64,000 nt of DNA from Saprospiraceae bacterium (GCA_016710115.1 JADJLN010000010.1:1-64000), one strand, 5' to 3'; counted from the stretch's first letter, positions 49,919 to 59,037 are shown. Notes: generated by a model from the letters alone, not told the origin. A program made the numbers and translations.

Positions 49919-51046
49919 ATGTTTACCCTCCAAACGACAGATCCGGGTTCTGCGGCTCGAGCAGGCGTGATCCAGACCGACCACGGCGAGATCCAGACAC
50001 CCATTTTTATGCCTGTCGGTACGGTCGGCACAGTCAAGGCTATCGCCCAGGATCAGCTCCGGGATATCGTCCAGGCACAGATCATTCTGGGCAACACCTA
50101 TCACCTTTACCTCCGGCCCGGACTGGACGTTCTCCGAGCGGCAGGAGGCCTGCATCGATTTATCGGGTGGGACCGTCCGATGCTGACCGACAGCGGTGGA
50201 TATCAGGTCTATTCACTGGCGAAATCACGGAAGATCAATGAAAATGGGGTCGTGTTCCAATCCCATATCGATGGCTCACGTCATCTGTTCACACCGGAAT
50301 CTGCCATGGATATTCAACGTGTGATCGGGGCGGATATCATCATGGCCTTCGACGAATGCCCACCCTACCCCTCCGATTACCGGTACGCGAAGGATTCCAT
50401 GGAACTGACACATCGCTGGTGGACCCGGTGCAAGGACCATGTAGCCAAAACCGAACCTGAATACGGTCACCGGCAAATGCTGTTTCCCATAATCCAGGGA
50501 AGTACCTATACTGATCTGCGCCTTGCATCCGCTGAATTCATGGCCGCTCAGGATGCCCCCGGTATAGCCATTGGTGGTCTCTCCGTCGGTGAGCCGGCAG
50601 AAGAGATGTACAAAATGACGGCATTGGTCACCCCGGTTCTGCCAACTGACCGGCCACGGTATCTGATGGGTGTTGGCACCCCGGAGAATATCCTGACCTG
50701 TATTGGTCTGGGGATCGATATGTTTGATTGTGTGATGCCCACACGCAATGCCCGCCATGGTCTGCTGTTTACCCAAAACGGGATCATCAACATTAAAAAC
50801 CAGAAATGGAAGGACGACTTTTCACCTGTGGATTCGGACGGCCCCTGCCCGGCCAGCCGGGAAACAACTAAAGCCTACCTCCGTCACCTGGTCCACAGCG
50901 GAGAGATCCTCGGTGGCATGCTGGCTACCCAGCACAATCTGAGTTTCTATCTCTGGCTGGTCGGTGAGGCTCGTCGCCATATCCTCGAGGGTACGTTTAC
51001 GCCCTGGAAAGACCGGATGCTACCCCGCCTCACACAACGACTCTGA
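49919..51046 (+). CDS. tgt: tRNA-guanine transglycosylase (Tgt)
   Basis: Tgt exchanges guanine-34 for the queuosine precursor in tRNAs with GUN anticodons. The 375-residue protein has IFMPVGTVGTVKAI, LGNTYHLYLRPGLDVL, the nucleophile region LTDSGGYQVYSL, DECPPYP, GGLSVGEPAEEMYKM and CVMPTRNARHG. The usual C-x-C-x2-C zinc cysteines are reduced to one: SDGPCPASRETTKAYLRHL lacks the first and third Cys. Loss of these ligands seems common in Bacteroidota Tgt. I start at ATG 49919, nine bases after an in-frame TTG, because family proteins begin FxLxxTDxxxxARxG. The LptF/G gene starts two bases after its stop. Confidence 0.95.
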   Translation: MFTLQTTDPGSAARAGVIQTDHGEIQTPIFMPVGTVGTVKAIAQDQLRDIVQAQIILGNTYHLYLRPGLDVLRAAGGLHRFIGWDRPMLTDSGGYQVYSLAKSRKINENGVVFQSHIDGSRHLFTPESAMDIQRVIGADIIMAFDECPPYPSDYRYAKDSMELTHRWWTRCKDHVAKTEPEYGHRQMLFPIIQGSTYTDLRLASAEFMAAQDAPGIAIGGLSVGEPAEEMYKMTALVTPVLPTDRPRYLMGVGTPENILTCIGLGIDMFDCVMPTRNARHGLLFTQNGIINIKNQKWKDDFSPVDSDGPCPASRETTKAYLRHLVHSGEILGGMLATQHNLSFYLWLVGEARRHILEGTFTPWKDRMLPRLTQRL

Positions 51047-51048
51047 TC

Positions 51049-52137
51049 ATGTTGAAGCGGATCGACCGATATATTCTGAAGAAATATGTGAGCACCTTCC
51101 TGTTCACAGCGCTCCTGTTTTCCATGATCGCCGCTGCGATCGATCTGAGTGAAAAACTGACCAAGTTTATCAAGAATGATCTTTCACTGATCGAAGTGAT
51201 GGAGCGGTATTACATGAATTTCCTGCCTTATATCAACGGGTTGCTCTGGCCGCTCTATGCTTTGATCTCGGTGATTTTCTTTACTTCCCGCCTGGCCTAC
51301 AATTCCGAGATTATCTCCATGTTCAATGCCGGGTTGAGCTTTCGCAGGCTGCTTCGACCCTATATGATCGGAGCCACGATTTTTGCATTTGGCCATATGG
51401 TCGGCAACCACTATTTCATCCCCAAAGCCAATAAAGCCAGACTTGATTTTGAATACCAGTATATCTGGACAACAAACGACAAAGGGCAAACCAACGACCT
51501 CCACCTGTTTCTCAAACCCGGCGAAAAGATCTTCATCAATTTCTATCGAAAAGCAGATTCTTCCATGATCGATGTGCGCCTGGAGCGGTATGAGGGACAG
51601 GAGTTGACCAGTATCCTGAAGGCGCGGTCGGCTCGCTGGATCAGCGAGACGCGACAATGGCGTTTACGCAGTTACGAGATCCGGCAACTGGACTCCCTCG
51701 GTGAGCATCTGGTATCTGCAATGGGAGAGGAGCTGGATACCACGCTCAATCTGGAACCTGCGGATTTTGTTCAGTATGTCGATCAGAAGGATATGATGAC
51801 CACTCCCGAACTCACCCGCTATATTCACAAACTGCGCAGCCGTGGAGCGGGGAATACCCGAAAGTTCGAGGTAGAACGACATCGTCGCACCGCTGACCCG
51901 TTCACAATCCTGATCCTGACGATTATCGGGGTAGCGGTTGCCTCGAGAAAGGTCCGGGGTGGTATGGGTCTCCACCTGGCTATCGGAATCGGTATGGGTG
52001 CGATCTATATCTTTCTCTCCCGTTTCTCCACGACGTTTGCCATGAACCAGAGTCTGTCTCCTCTTTTGGGTGTCTGGATTCCAAATATCATCTTTGCAGG
52101 TATCAGCTATTGGTTGGCCAAACGTGCCCAGGAATAA
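51049..52137 (+). CDS. LptF/LptG-family permease
   Basis: This 362-residue YjgP/YjgQ permease is a transmembrane subunit of the LptBFG ABC exporter that extracts lipopolysaccharide from the inner membrane. It has three N-terminal helices (DRYILKKYVSTFLFTALLFS, INGLLWPLYALISVIFFTSR), a periplasmic jellyroll-like domain (residues about 130-260) and C-terminal helices (DPFTILILTIIGVAVASRKV; GMGLHLAIGIGMGAIYIFLS). LptF and LptG cannot be separated here; a single permease gene in Bacteroidota often acts with a partner encoded elsewhere. The two-base gap from tgt shows they form an operon, an order seen widely in Bacteroidota. Confidence 0.92.
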   Translation: MLKRIDRYILKKYVSTFLFTALLFSMIAAAIDLSEKLTKFIKNDLSLIEVMERYYMNFLPYINGLLWPLYALISVIFFTSRLAYNSEIISMFNAGLSFRRLLRPYMIGATIFAFGHMVGNHYFIPKANKARLDFEYQYIWTTNDKGQTNDLHLFLKPGEKIFINFYRKADSSMIDVRLERYEGQELTSILKARSARWISETRQWRLRSYEIRQLDSLGEHLVSAMGEELDTTLNLEPADFVQYVDQKDMMTTPELTRYIHKLRSRGAGNTRKFEVERHRRTADPFTILILTIIGVAVASRKVRGGMGLHLAIGIGMGAIYIFLSRFSTTFAMNQSLSPLLGVWIPNIIFAGISYWLAKRAQE

Positions 52138-52197
52138 TGTAATTGGGAGAAAACCTTTCCATTCAAATCTGCATTAGAATCGTTCGAAATCTTGCTT

Positions 52198-52398
52198 GTG
52201 GGGAAAATCAGAGATGCCATCACACCCAAATGGGTCCGGAAATACCTGGTCATTTACAAGGAACAGGGATTCAAGGCCATGCTGAAAGCGGCAGGCTGGA
52301 AGATCGTTCTGGGCATTTTTCTATTCTATCTGATTCGTGACTCCATTCTCTATATCCTCATTCCCTATCTCGTAGCCAAAGGGGTGTTCAATTTCTGA
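52198..52398 (+). CDS. Small membrane protein of unknown function
   Basis: This ORF of 66 codons from GTG 52198 (TTG 52192 is also possible) has a basic N-terminal half (GKIRDAITPKWVRKYLVIYK) and one or two hydrophobic segments (IVLGIFLFYLIRDSILYILI). It follows lptF/G on the same strand by 60 bases. The composition looks like a real short membrane protein, but no family was recognised. Confidence 0.5.
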   Translation: MGKIRDAITPKWVRKYLVIYKEQGFKAMLKAAGWKIVLGIFLFYLIRDSILYILIPYLVAKGVFNF

Positions 52399-52468
52399 AT
52401 AAAAAGGTGGGTTGATCGTCGGGCTTGTCTGCCTTTCCGGGTATTCTCCTTTTCATTGGTGTTTCTTT

Positions 52469-52849
52469 TCAGAACCATAATCGGCCCCCGAACTCGGGAT
52501 CACTGTGGTAATGGATGGTGATCTCCTCACCGGGAAGGATCGGTTTCACGCATATGAACACGATGGTATCATCCGCATAATCCAGTTCGATTTCTGCATT
52601 CGGGTTGTCGTTGTGATTGTAAAGCGACCCATAACCCAGCGCAATTGCACATGCCGAACGGTGTTCGCCCCAAAGAAAATAATAATCGTGCAGGGCGGTT
52701 TGGTGTATGCGTTCCAGATCATGATCAGGCAGGACAATGACCGGACAGATCTCGATCACATCGCCAGGCTCCAGAGGCTCGGCAGTAAATACCCCGCGGC
52801 CCTTTGAAGGGGACTCTGCGATATATAATCCGGGAATATGAAGACTCAT
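52469..52849 (-). CDS. SET-domain protein
   Basis: This 126-residue protein consists of one SET domain, the fold of lysine methyltransferases. It shows GRGVFTAEPLEPGDVIEICP, YFLWGEHRSACAIALGYGSL, the pseudoknot region YNHNDNPNAEIEL and LPGEEITIHYHS. The absence of pre- and post-SET segments is usual for small bacterial members, whose substrates are mostly unknown. I chose the ATG at 52849 (MSLHIPGLYIAESPSKGRG), since the longer frame upstream overlaps the EamA gene and has no similarity. The start overlaps the EamA stop by four bases (ATGA). Confidence 0.87.
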   Translation of the reverse strand: MSLHIPGLYIAESPSKGRGVFTAEPLEPGDVIEICPVIVLPDHDLERIHQTALHDYYFLWGEHRSACAIALGYGSLYNHNDNPNAEIELDYADDTIVFICVKPILPGEEITIHYHSDPEFGGRLWF

Positions 52850-53634
52850 GTTGATCGGGCAGTACGCACACCTGTCAGGATGAGCAGGAGCGCGACAAGA
52901 TACGTCCAATGGAGGTTTTCACCATCCAGCAGCCCCCAGCCAACGGCCACGAGTGGGATCAGGTAACTGACCATGGAGCCAAAGATCTGATCCGTTTTCT
53001 GGATCAGATAGTAAAACAGGATCGATGCGATCACTGTACCAAATATGGCCAGCAGGGCAATAAATCCCAGGGAAGAAAGGGCGACAGGATCCGTTTGCAG
53101 CCGGGTTGTAAAATCGGTGCTGAAGAGGACAAGCAGACCGGGAAAACCCACGGTGAAAAATCCGAGGCTGCCAATGGTCATCGAATCGAGATGTTGCAAA
53201 TGGGCTTTCACCGTATTGCCACTGATGGCATAAAAGACGGTACCACCCAGGGCTGCGAATGCATACCATCCGGTATGTCCAACAGTCCAGTGATTGACCT
53301 GGCCGATGATCAGCACGACACCACACAATCCGAGCAGTATGCCCCACAACCATGATTTTCTGAACAGCAGTCCAAAGAAGAGCATGCCAATAAGCAGGGT
53401 GAAGATCGGAGTGAGGGAATTGAGCATACCGGCTACGGCAGAAGAAATCCTGGTCTGAGCCAGAGCAAACAGGAAGGCGGGAAAGCCACTCCCGGCCCAA
53501 CCGACAATAACCAGGAAGGGCCAGTCTTTTCGGGTCACCTTATGCCAGTTGCGCAAGGCCAGCGGGAGCATGGCCAGAAAGGAAATACTGAGACGCAAAC
53601 CAGCTACGGATCGGATCATACGCCTCCAGACCAC
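52846..53634 (-). CDS. EamA/DMT-family transporter (start frameshifted)
   Basis: This open frame encodes most of a ten-helix drug/metabolite transporter of the EamA family. It shows LSISFLAMLPLALRNW, a conserved GSGFPAFLFALAQTRISSAV, AGMLNSLTPIFTLLIGMLFF and a second EamA repeat after GHTGWYAFAALGG. The first helix lies in another frame at about 53,610-53,735 (FYLLLLAVLSVIWGSSFILM, then KRGLEAYDPI). A base is lost or gained near 53,605-53,612, so the gene is really about 295 codons and begins near 53,730. The true start codon is not clear. The substrate is unknown. Confidence 0.85.
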   Translation of the reverse strand: MVWRRMIRSVAGLRLSISFLAMLPLALRNWHKVTRKDWPFLVIVGWAGSGFPAFLFALAQTRISSAVAGMLNSLTPIFTLLIGMLFFGLLFRKSWLWGILLGLCGVVLIIGQVNHWTVGHTGWYAFAALGGTVFYAISGNTVKAHLQHLDSMTIGSLGFFTVGFPGLLVLFSTDFTTRLQTDPVALSSLGFIALLAIFGTVIASILFYYLIQKTDQIFGSMVSYLIPLVAVGWGLLDGENLHWTYLVALLLILTGVRTARST

Positions 53635-53702
53635 GTTTCATGAGGATGAAGGAACTCCCCCAAATCACACTGAGAACAGCAAGGAGTAACAGGTAGAAGT
53701 GA

Positions 53703-53747
53703 AGGGCGTTCCGTCGATGTATGCATAAACTCTCGACGGAACGCCCT
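53703..53747 (-). terminator. 15-bp hairpin at the end of the coiled-coil protein gene
   Basis: AGGGCGTTCCGTCGA (53,703-53,717) and TCGACGGAACGCCCT (53,733-53,747) are perfect complements with a 15-base loop. It begins 24 bases after the stop at 53771 and runs into the upstream end of the EamA coding region. No strong T run follows on the minus strand, so it is a probable but atypical terminator. Confidence 0.55.
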
Positions 53748-53770
53748 GTTGTTAAAATAGTTGTCGGGTC

Positions 53771-55186
53771 CTAGTCTTTTTTCTCTTCCTCTGTCACAGG
53801 GACGGTCTCTTCTTCCTGCCCGGCCTCTTCTTTCTCCTCTGGAATGGCTTCTGCAACCGGTTCGGTCGGCAGCTCATCAGCTTCAGTTTCCAGACTTACT
53901 TCGTCCTGGATCTCTTCTGCTTCCGGTTGTACTGCATCTGCTGGTGGTTCCTGAACAGGAGTTTTACTGATCACCGCTTCAACGGGTTCATGAGGATGCG
54001 TGATCTCATGTGCAGCGGCTTCCAGTTTGTCGGCTACATTTTCCAACTCCTTGCTGCTTTCTTCGATCTCCTTGGCAATACGTTCCTTCACGGCCAGTTT
54101 GGCTTCCTCCACCTTTTTCTTCTCCTCTTCTTCCGCCAGTTTTGATTGAATAGATGTCATGCGGCGTTCCAGATCATCCCGTGTTTTGATCATATCCGCC
54201 ATCTTCTCCCGTTTGGAGTTGACGCGCTCCGTGATCATATTGATCTTCGCCTGGCGGATCTGCATCTCGAGCTGACTTTCACTGTTGTCTGCCCGCTTTT
54301 CTTCAAAATGAAGGTCTTTCTCATCCCGTAGAATGGATTTGTTCATTTTATCAATAGCAGATATCAGCCCTTGATGACGTCGATCGACCCGGGTAAAGGC
54401 ATCTGCTGCGCCGCCGCCTGGCTTGTTGCCAAAACGTTTTTCCTTGACGAGTTTGAAAGCCGCATCCATTCGTGCCCACAACTTGTTGCGGTCATCCCGG
54501 GTCAGCTGGAGATCATGGTATTCACGCTGCAGCTTCTTCAACTCCTCGAATGTATTGATCAGGTGTTTACCTTCCTCAATCATAGTCTGTATGGCCTCCA
54601 GCTTCTCACTAAACCCCTTGGCCACTTCTGCGGATTGCCGACGGAACTGATTATCCGCTGACTGACGCAGTTTTTTCATCTGGTTGAACAGATCGTTCGA
54701 TTGTTCACGCAAACCGGCTACATGCTCTCGGAACAGGTTCCGATCCCGCACCTGGCCCTGTACCTTTTCCCAGAATCCTTTCATTTCCTCCCATAAAGGC
54801 TGGGAGAATTCAGTCATCTGATGAATGCGCTCCTGAAAGGAATCCAATTCTGACTGGTAGGTCTTCTGCATTTTGTAGGAGAGGACCACAAATGCCCATT
54901 CGGACTGTGCTCGCTGGATAATATCGCCACGTTCGACCTTGTATTCATCAGGAATCAGGGTTTCGGTCATGGTCAGTGGTCGGGTGATCACCTGATGCCC
55001 TTCTGGAAAGGCAACTTCCTTGTCATCACGCCATTCATCCATCATTTGCTTGGTGAATGTATCGGTCGCTTGTTCCGCTGTGAACACATAAAGTGCCACT
55101 TCATTCTTTTCTGGAAATAATTGCAGCGCGAGCAAGACGCGTTCTTCATTCGCGTTCGTGCCCCAAAGTACGAGCTTGGTCCTCAT
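53771..55186 (-). CDS. Long coiled-coil protein of unknown function
   Basis: This 471-residue cytoplasmic-looking protein has a short alpha/beta start (MRTKLVLWGTNANEERVLLA) with a small hydrophobic core. A long helical coiled coil follows from about residue 100 to 390 (QSELDSFQERIHQMTEFSQP; AEEEEKKKVEEAKLAVKERI). The tail is strongly acidic and Pro-rich (EADELPTEPVAEAIPEEKEE). There is no signal peptide or catalytic motif. The DDRNKLWARMDAAFKLVKEK stretch resembles DUF349-type helices. It could be a scaffold or nucleic-acid-linked protein; this is not established. Confidence 0.75.
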   Translation of the reverse strand: MRTKLVLWGTNANEERVLLALQLFPEKNEVALYVFTAEQATDTFTKQMMDEWRDDKEVAFPEGHQVITRPLTMTETLIPDEYKVERGDIIQRAQSEWAFVVLSYKMQKTYQSELDSFQERIHQMTEFSQPLWEEMKGFWEKVQGQVRDRNLFREHVAGLREQSNDLFNQMKKLRQSADNQFRRQSAEVAKGFSEKLEAIQTMIEEGKHLINTFEELKKLQREYHDLQLTRDDRNKLWARMDAAFKLVKEKRFGNKPGGGAADAFTRVDRRHQGLISAIDKMNKSILRDEKDLHFEEKRADNSESQLEMQIRQAKINMITERVNSKREKMADMIKTRDDLERRMTSIQSKLAEEEEKKKVEEAKLAVKERIAKEIEESSKELENVADKLEAAAHEITHPHEPVEAVISKTPVQEPPADAVQPEAEEIQDEVSLETEADELPTEPVAEAIPEEKEEAGQEEETVPVTEEEKKD

Positions 55187-55300
55187 GTATCAATCGGTTT
55201 TCGGTCTAATGCTGTGTAGGGATGTCCAAGTTAACAACATTATCGGGGAGAGTCAAGAGGTTCTACCCGATTCATGCTGGTTCAAACATATTACAATTCT

Positions 55301-55867
55301 TTAAACATGAATTGTGCCAACTAATTGGTGGCTGGCCAAATATTCAGCGATCTGGACGGCATTGGTTGCAGCCCCCTTCCGGAGGTTGTCGGACACTATC
55401 CAGCAATTCAGTGTATTGGGGTTGGATTCATCTCGTCTCAATCGCCCGACAAAGACTTCATCCCTGTTTTGTGACATCAAGGGCATCGGATATTGACAGC
55501 TTGCCGGATCATCAACCACGGTGACGCCGGGTGTTTTTTCCAGAAGGGATCTGACTTCTTTGATCTCGAAATCTCTTTTGAAACTGACATTCACAGATAG
55601 ATTCCCAAGGATCTTGCGTGTCTCATGGACCAGCTTCATCTCCTCTTTGGTGTAATCATTTTCCAGGAAACTGTCACAATGGGGAATGCAGTTGTTGAAA
55701 ATAGCATGGGGATAGGCCATCTGTTCCTGGTCCAGTTTGAACTCCTTGCGTTCCATCTCGTATTGCCGAACAGCCTTGACACCAGTGCCTGTAATGGACT
55801 GATAGGTGGAAACGACGATCCGATCAATTCCATAGGCCCGATGCAGGGGAGCCAGGGCCATCACCAT
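55301..55867 (-). CDS. asd: Aspartate-semialdehyde dehydrogenase, C-terminal piece
   Basis: This carries the catalytic and C-terminal part of Asd: STYQSITGTGVKAVRQYEME, NNCIPHCDSFLENDYTKEE and DNLRKGAATNAVQIAEYLA. The catalytic-Cys segment (ANPNCSTIQMV) lies just upstream in the corrected frame. The real reading runs in from the N-terminal piece through KLIVPEINAGSLTSADRIIA. Together they give about 318 residues, a normal length. Confidence 0.9.
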   Translation of the reverse strand: MVMALAPLHRAYGIDRIVVSTYQSITGTGVKAVRQYEMERKEFKLDQEQMAYPHAIFNNCIPHCDSFLENDYTKEEMKLVHETRKILGNLSVNVSFKRDFEIKEVRSLLEKTPGVTVVDDPASCQYPMPLMSQNRDEVFVGRLRRDESNPNTLNCWIVSDNLRKGAATNAVQIAEYLASHQLVGTIHV

Positions 55868-55944
55868 CTGGATCGTGGAGCAGTTGGGATTGGCTATGAT
55901 CCGGTCAGCGGATGTCAGGGATCCTGCATTGATCTCGGGAACGA

Positions 55945-56256
55945 TCAGCTTTTATCCGGATCCATGCGCCAGGCAGAACTGTTGTCGATGACTGTAGTTT
56001 CCACCGCGGCAAACCGAGGGGCCCATTCCAGGGATACATTCCCTCCGGCACTGAAAATGGCGATATCCGGACGCCGTGATACGGCCTCTTCCAGACCGAT
56101 GACGGTATATTCATTTCCCCTGAAGGACACCAGCTTCCCTACAGATCGGGCTGAGGCGACAGCCAGATATTCAGAAATCGGGAAGTCCCGTTCCTCCAGT
56201 ACCTTGTTCATCACGGTGCCAACCAGCCCCGTTACACCGACAACCGCTACTTTCAT
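55945..56256 (-). CDS. asd: Aspartate-semialdehyde dehydrogenase, N-terminal piece
   Basis: Asd makes aspartate semialdehyde from aspartyl phosphate, feeding lysine/DAP, threonine and methionine synthesis. The piece begins MKVAVVGVTGLVGTVMNKVL (NADP-binding Rossmann loop) and continues FSAGGNVSLEWAPRF. The last codon before the stop lies at an A4 run (plus-strand T4, 55,950-55,953); one more A restores DPDKKLIVPEINAG and the full protein. I chose ATG 56256 because family proteins start MKVAVVG. Asd is normally essential for making the cell wall precursor DAP, so the break is probably a sequence error. Confidence 0.92.
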   Translation of the reverse strand: MKVAVVGVTGLVGTVMNKVLEERDFPISEYLAVASARSVGKLVSFRGNEYTVIGLEEAVSRRPDIAIFSAGGNVSLEWAPRFAAVETTVIDNSSAWRMDPDKS

Positions 56257-56271
56257 GTCGTAAAATTTGGT

Positions 56272-56279
56272 CAAAGATA
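56272..56279 (-). promoter_or_regulatory. -7 box of asd
   Basis: TATCTTTG (minus strand) is a perfect TAnnTTTG match, 15 bases before the ATG at 56256. It implies a leader of about 10 nt. Confidence 0.6.
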
Positions 56280-56403
56280 CTGGTGATGCCTCAATTGATC
56301 ACCGTGAAGAAAAATGCAACCCGTGCAGGCGACCAGAGTGAAGTCTGCTCGCGATCTGAAAATGAACGTGTCAAACCCGAGTGGATTGTCTAATTTAGTG
56401 AGA

Positions 56404-59010
56404 ATGAATCGATCCTGCCTTCTTTTACTTGCGGTACTGGCATCTGCCAACAGCGGATTTTCCCAGTGGTCAGATGACTTCACTGACGGTGATATCCTCA
56501 TGGGAACAGCCTGGCAAGGGGATGTTTCGCATTTTGTTGTCAACATCTCCAAAGAGTTGCAGCTTATGGCTCCGCAGGCCGGGACATCTCAACTATATAC
56601 CCAACAACCGATCCCGGACAGTACGATCTGGTCCTTCCTGATCAGGCTTGATTTTTCGCCCTCGACAAGTAATGCGCTCAAACTGATTCTACAGGCTGAT
56701 CAGCCGGACCTGACCATGGCCAGCGGTTATCTGCTCGACATCGGCGAAACCGGAAGCCAGGATGCTATCCGGTTTTATCGACTGGACAGTGGGACGCCTG
56801 TCCTGCTGGCCACAGGTTCACCTGGAGCAATGGGCGGCAGTACCGCCATTTGCAGAGGCCGGATCAGCCGGAGCGCATCTGGTAAATGGGCCATGGAAGC
56901 AGATTATACAGGGGGTCAGAACCTGCAACCGGATTGGACAGCCCAGGATGGTACCTATGCGGGCACTTCATCCGGGGTATTCGGGCCCGTGTGCATCTAT
57001 ACGGCAACCCGGACCGATAAATTCTTCTTCGATGACTTCCGCATCGAAGCACCTGTTCCCGATGATGTCCCACCTGGGATTTCTTCCCTGAATGTCGTTG
57101 ATAACCAGGAGGTCGTTGTTCTCTTTTCCGAGCCCCTCCGTGAACTGGAAGCATCGGATCCAACCCATTTTCATCTTGCTCCCGGACTGGGTACACCGGC
57201 ATTGGTAGAATGGTCAATAGCCAAACCGGCAGAGGTGCGGCTGGTCTGGTCTGCTACAATGACGCCATTCACCGACTATCAGCTCGAGGCATACAAGATG
57301 ACCGATACGGCCGGAAATGTCGCGGACACCCTGCGCATCGATTTTCCGTTTCTGATCAGTCGCAAACCGGTCCCGGGCGAGGTCGTCATCAATGAGATTA
57401 TGGCTGATCCTACTCCCGCGATCGCGTTGCCCGATGTAGAGTTTGTGGAGGTGTATAATACAACAGCGGAAGGGCTGGACCTGGAGGGCATGAATCTGTC
57501 CACAGCGTCGTCTACAGGTACACTCCCGGCATTTATATTGCCTCCCAAAAGCTACCTCATTCTCACCCGCGTGGCTGACGTGCCCCTTTTTTCGGGATTT
57601 GGTCAGGTTCTGGGTGTCACGGGATTCCCATCCCTGACAAATGAGGGTGCCCAATTGCGTCTGCTGACGGCAATCGGGGAGGTCATCGATGAAGTGAACT
57701 ACCTGGATGATTGGCATGCCAGTTCAACCAAACGGGATGGAGGATGGTCGCTTGAGCTCATGGATCCGTCCAGGCGCTGCGACCTGAATGGCAACTGGTC
57801 CAGTAGCATCAATCCGGCAGGTGGTTCGCCAGGAAGTCTGAACAGTATATTTCAATCCAACCCCGATACGACCGGACCGAGGCTGCTGCAGATATGGCCG
57901 GAGACGCCATCGAGATTGATCCTCGATTTCGATGAGCGTGTGGACGCAGATCCACAGACCGACTGGTTTGATATCCTGCCGGCTATCGAGATAGACCAGG
58001 CCACGAGGTTGGCGAACGGCTTGCAGATCCAGTTGGACCTTGCCGAACCCCTTTTGCCCGGAGTGTTCTATCAAGTTTCATCATTGGATGAACTCCGGGA
58101 TTGTCAGGGAAATCAGTCGGATCGATCCTGGTTGAGAACCGTTGTATTACCCCAACAACCCGAACCAGGAGATATCCTCCTGAGTGAGATCTTGTTTGAT
58201 CCCCCAGTCGATGGCGCTGATTTTGTGGAGATCGTCAACACTTCGGATAAATATCTGTCACTGGAGCATCTCCTGATCGGCAATCTTCAACCCGGCAATG
58301 AATCGGTGAAACCGGTGCAATTGAAGGTCTTGTTTTTTCCAGGTGATCACGTAGTCCTGACTTCCGATACGACGTTTGTACGGACTACCTGGTCAAAGAC
58401 CAATGCTCAACTCATCCATCAGATAATCCTTCCATCCTGGGCAAATGAAAATGGGAATGTGACCCTGTTCCATCAGAATGGTCCGGATCTGGTACTTCTT
58501 GACGGGTTTGATTACACATTGGATATGCATCATCCGCTTCTGGATGATCCGGAAGGTGTCAGTCTGGAGAGAGTCAGTTTTGAACAACCCGCCAATTTGC
58601 CTGCAAACTGGCAGTCTGCTGCCGAGGATGCCGGATTTGCCACACCCACTCTGCTGAATTCCCAAAACCGGGAGATCAAGACGGATCCCGGAGAAGGATT
58701 CACCATTGAATCCGACATCTTCTCACCGGATGGGGACGGGTGGCAGGATGCTCTGATCATCCGTTATCAACTTGAAGAATCCGGTCAGATCCTCAATCTG
58801 AAGATCTTTGATCGGGACGGCCGGTTTGTAAAGGATCTGGCCAACACACAGTACCTGGGTCGAGATGGGTTTCTGGTCTGGAATGGCGATCTGGATGGGG
58901 GTCAGGCGGCTGGCCCCGGGATCTACGTTCTCTGGTTTGAACGGTATCGACTGGATGGTCGGGTTGATCATTTTAAACGAACAGCGGTGCTGGCTTTACC
59001 ATTGGATTGA
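56404..59010 (+). CDS. Secreted lamin-tail-domain protein with C-terminal sorting-like domain
   Basis: This 868-residue surface protein begins with a signal peptide (MNRSCLLLLAVLASANSGFS). It has a laminin G-like N-terminal region and Ig-like segments (LNVVDNQEVVVLFSEPLREL, LILDFDERVDADPQTDWFDI). Two lamin-tail domains follow: PGEVVINEIMADPTPAIALP/FVEVYNTTAEGLDLEGMNL, and PGDILLSEILFDPPVDGADF/VEIVNTSDKYLSLEHLLI. The end, SDIFSPDGDGWQDALIIRYQ...WNGDLDGGQAAGPGIYVLWF, is a FlgD-like or T9SS-type tail. Lamin-tail domains occur in many secreted bacterial proteins, often with nucleases. No enzyme domain is visible. The start at 56404 is preferred for the signal peptide. Confidence 0.85.
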   Translation: MNRSCLLLLAVLASANSGFSQWSDDFTDGDILMGTAWQGDVSHFVVNISKELQLMAPQAGTSQLYTQQPIPDSTIWSFLIRLDFSPSTSNALKLILQADQPDLTMASGYLLDIGETGSQDAIRFYRLDSGTPVLLATGSPGAMGGSTAICRGRISRSASGKWAMEADYTGGQNLQPDWTAQDGTYAGTSSGVFGPVCIYTATRTDKFFFDDFRIEAPVPDDVPPGISSLNVVDNQEVVVLFSEPLRELEASDPTHFHLAPGLGTPALVEWSIAKPAEVRLVWSATMTPFTDYQLEAYKMTDTAGNVADTLRIDFPFLISRKPVPGEVVINEIMADPTPAIALPDVEFVEVYNTTAEGLDLEGMNLSTASSTGTLPAFILPPKSYLILTRVADVPLFSGFGQVLGVTGFPSLTNEGAQLRLLTAIGEVIDEVNYLDDWHASSTKRDGGWSLELMDPSRRCDLNGNWSSSINPAGGSPGSLNSIFQSNPDTTGPRLLQIWPETPSRLILDFDERVDADPQTDWFDILPAIEIDQATRLANGLQIQLDLAEPLLPGVFYQVSSLDELRDCQGNQSDRSWLRTVVLPQQPEPGDILLSEILFDPPVDGADFVEIVNTSDKYLSLEHLLIGNLQPGNESVKPVQLKVLFFPGDHVVLTSDTTFVRTTWSKTNAQLIHQIILPSWANENGNVTLFHQNGPDLVLLDGFDYTLDMHHPLLDDPEGVSLERVSFEQPANLPANWQSAAEDAGFATPTLLNSQNREIKTDPGEGFTIESDIFSPDGDGWQDALIIRYQLEESGQILNLKIFDRDGRFVKDLANTQYLGRDGFLVWNGDLDGGQAAGPGIYVLWFERYRLDGRVDHFKRTAVLALPLD

Positions 59011-59022
59011 GGCTGGTCGGGT

Positions 59023-59030
59023 TACCTTTA
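59023..59030 (+). promoter_or_regulatory. Candidate -7 box before the EEP-like gene
   Basis: TACCTTTA, one base off TAnnTTTG, ends seven bases before the ATG at 59038. It lies within 20 bases of the upstream stop, so this gene may also be read through from the lamin-tail gene. Confidence 0.4.
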
Positions 59031-59037
59031 TCGGGTC

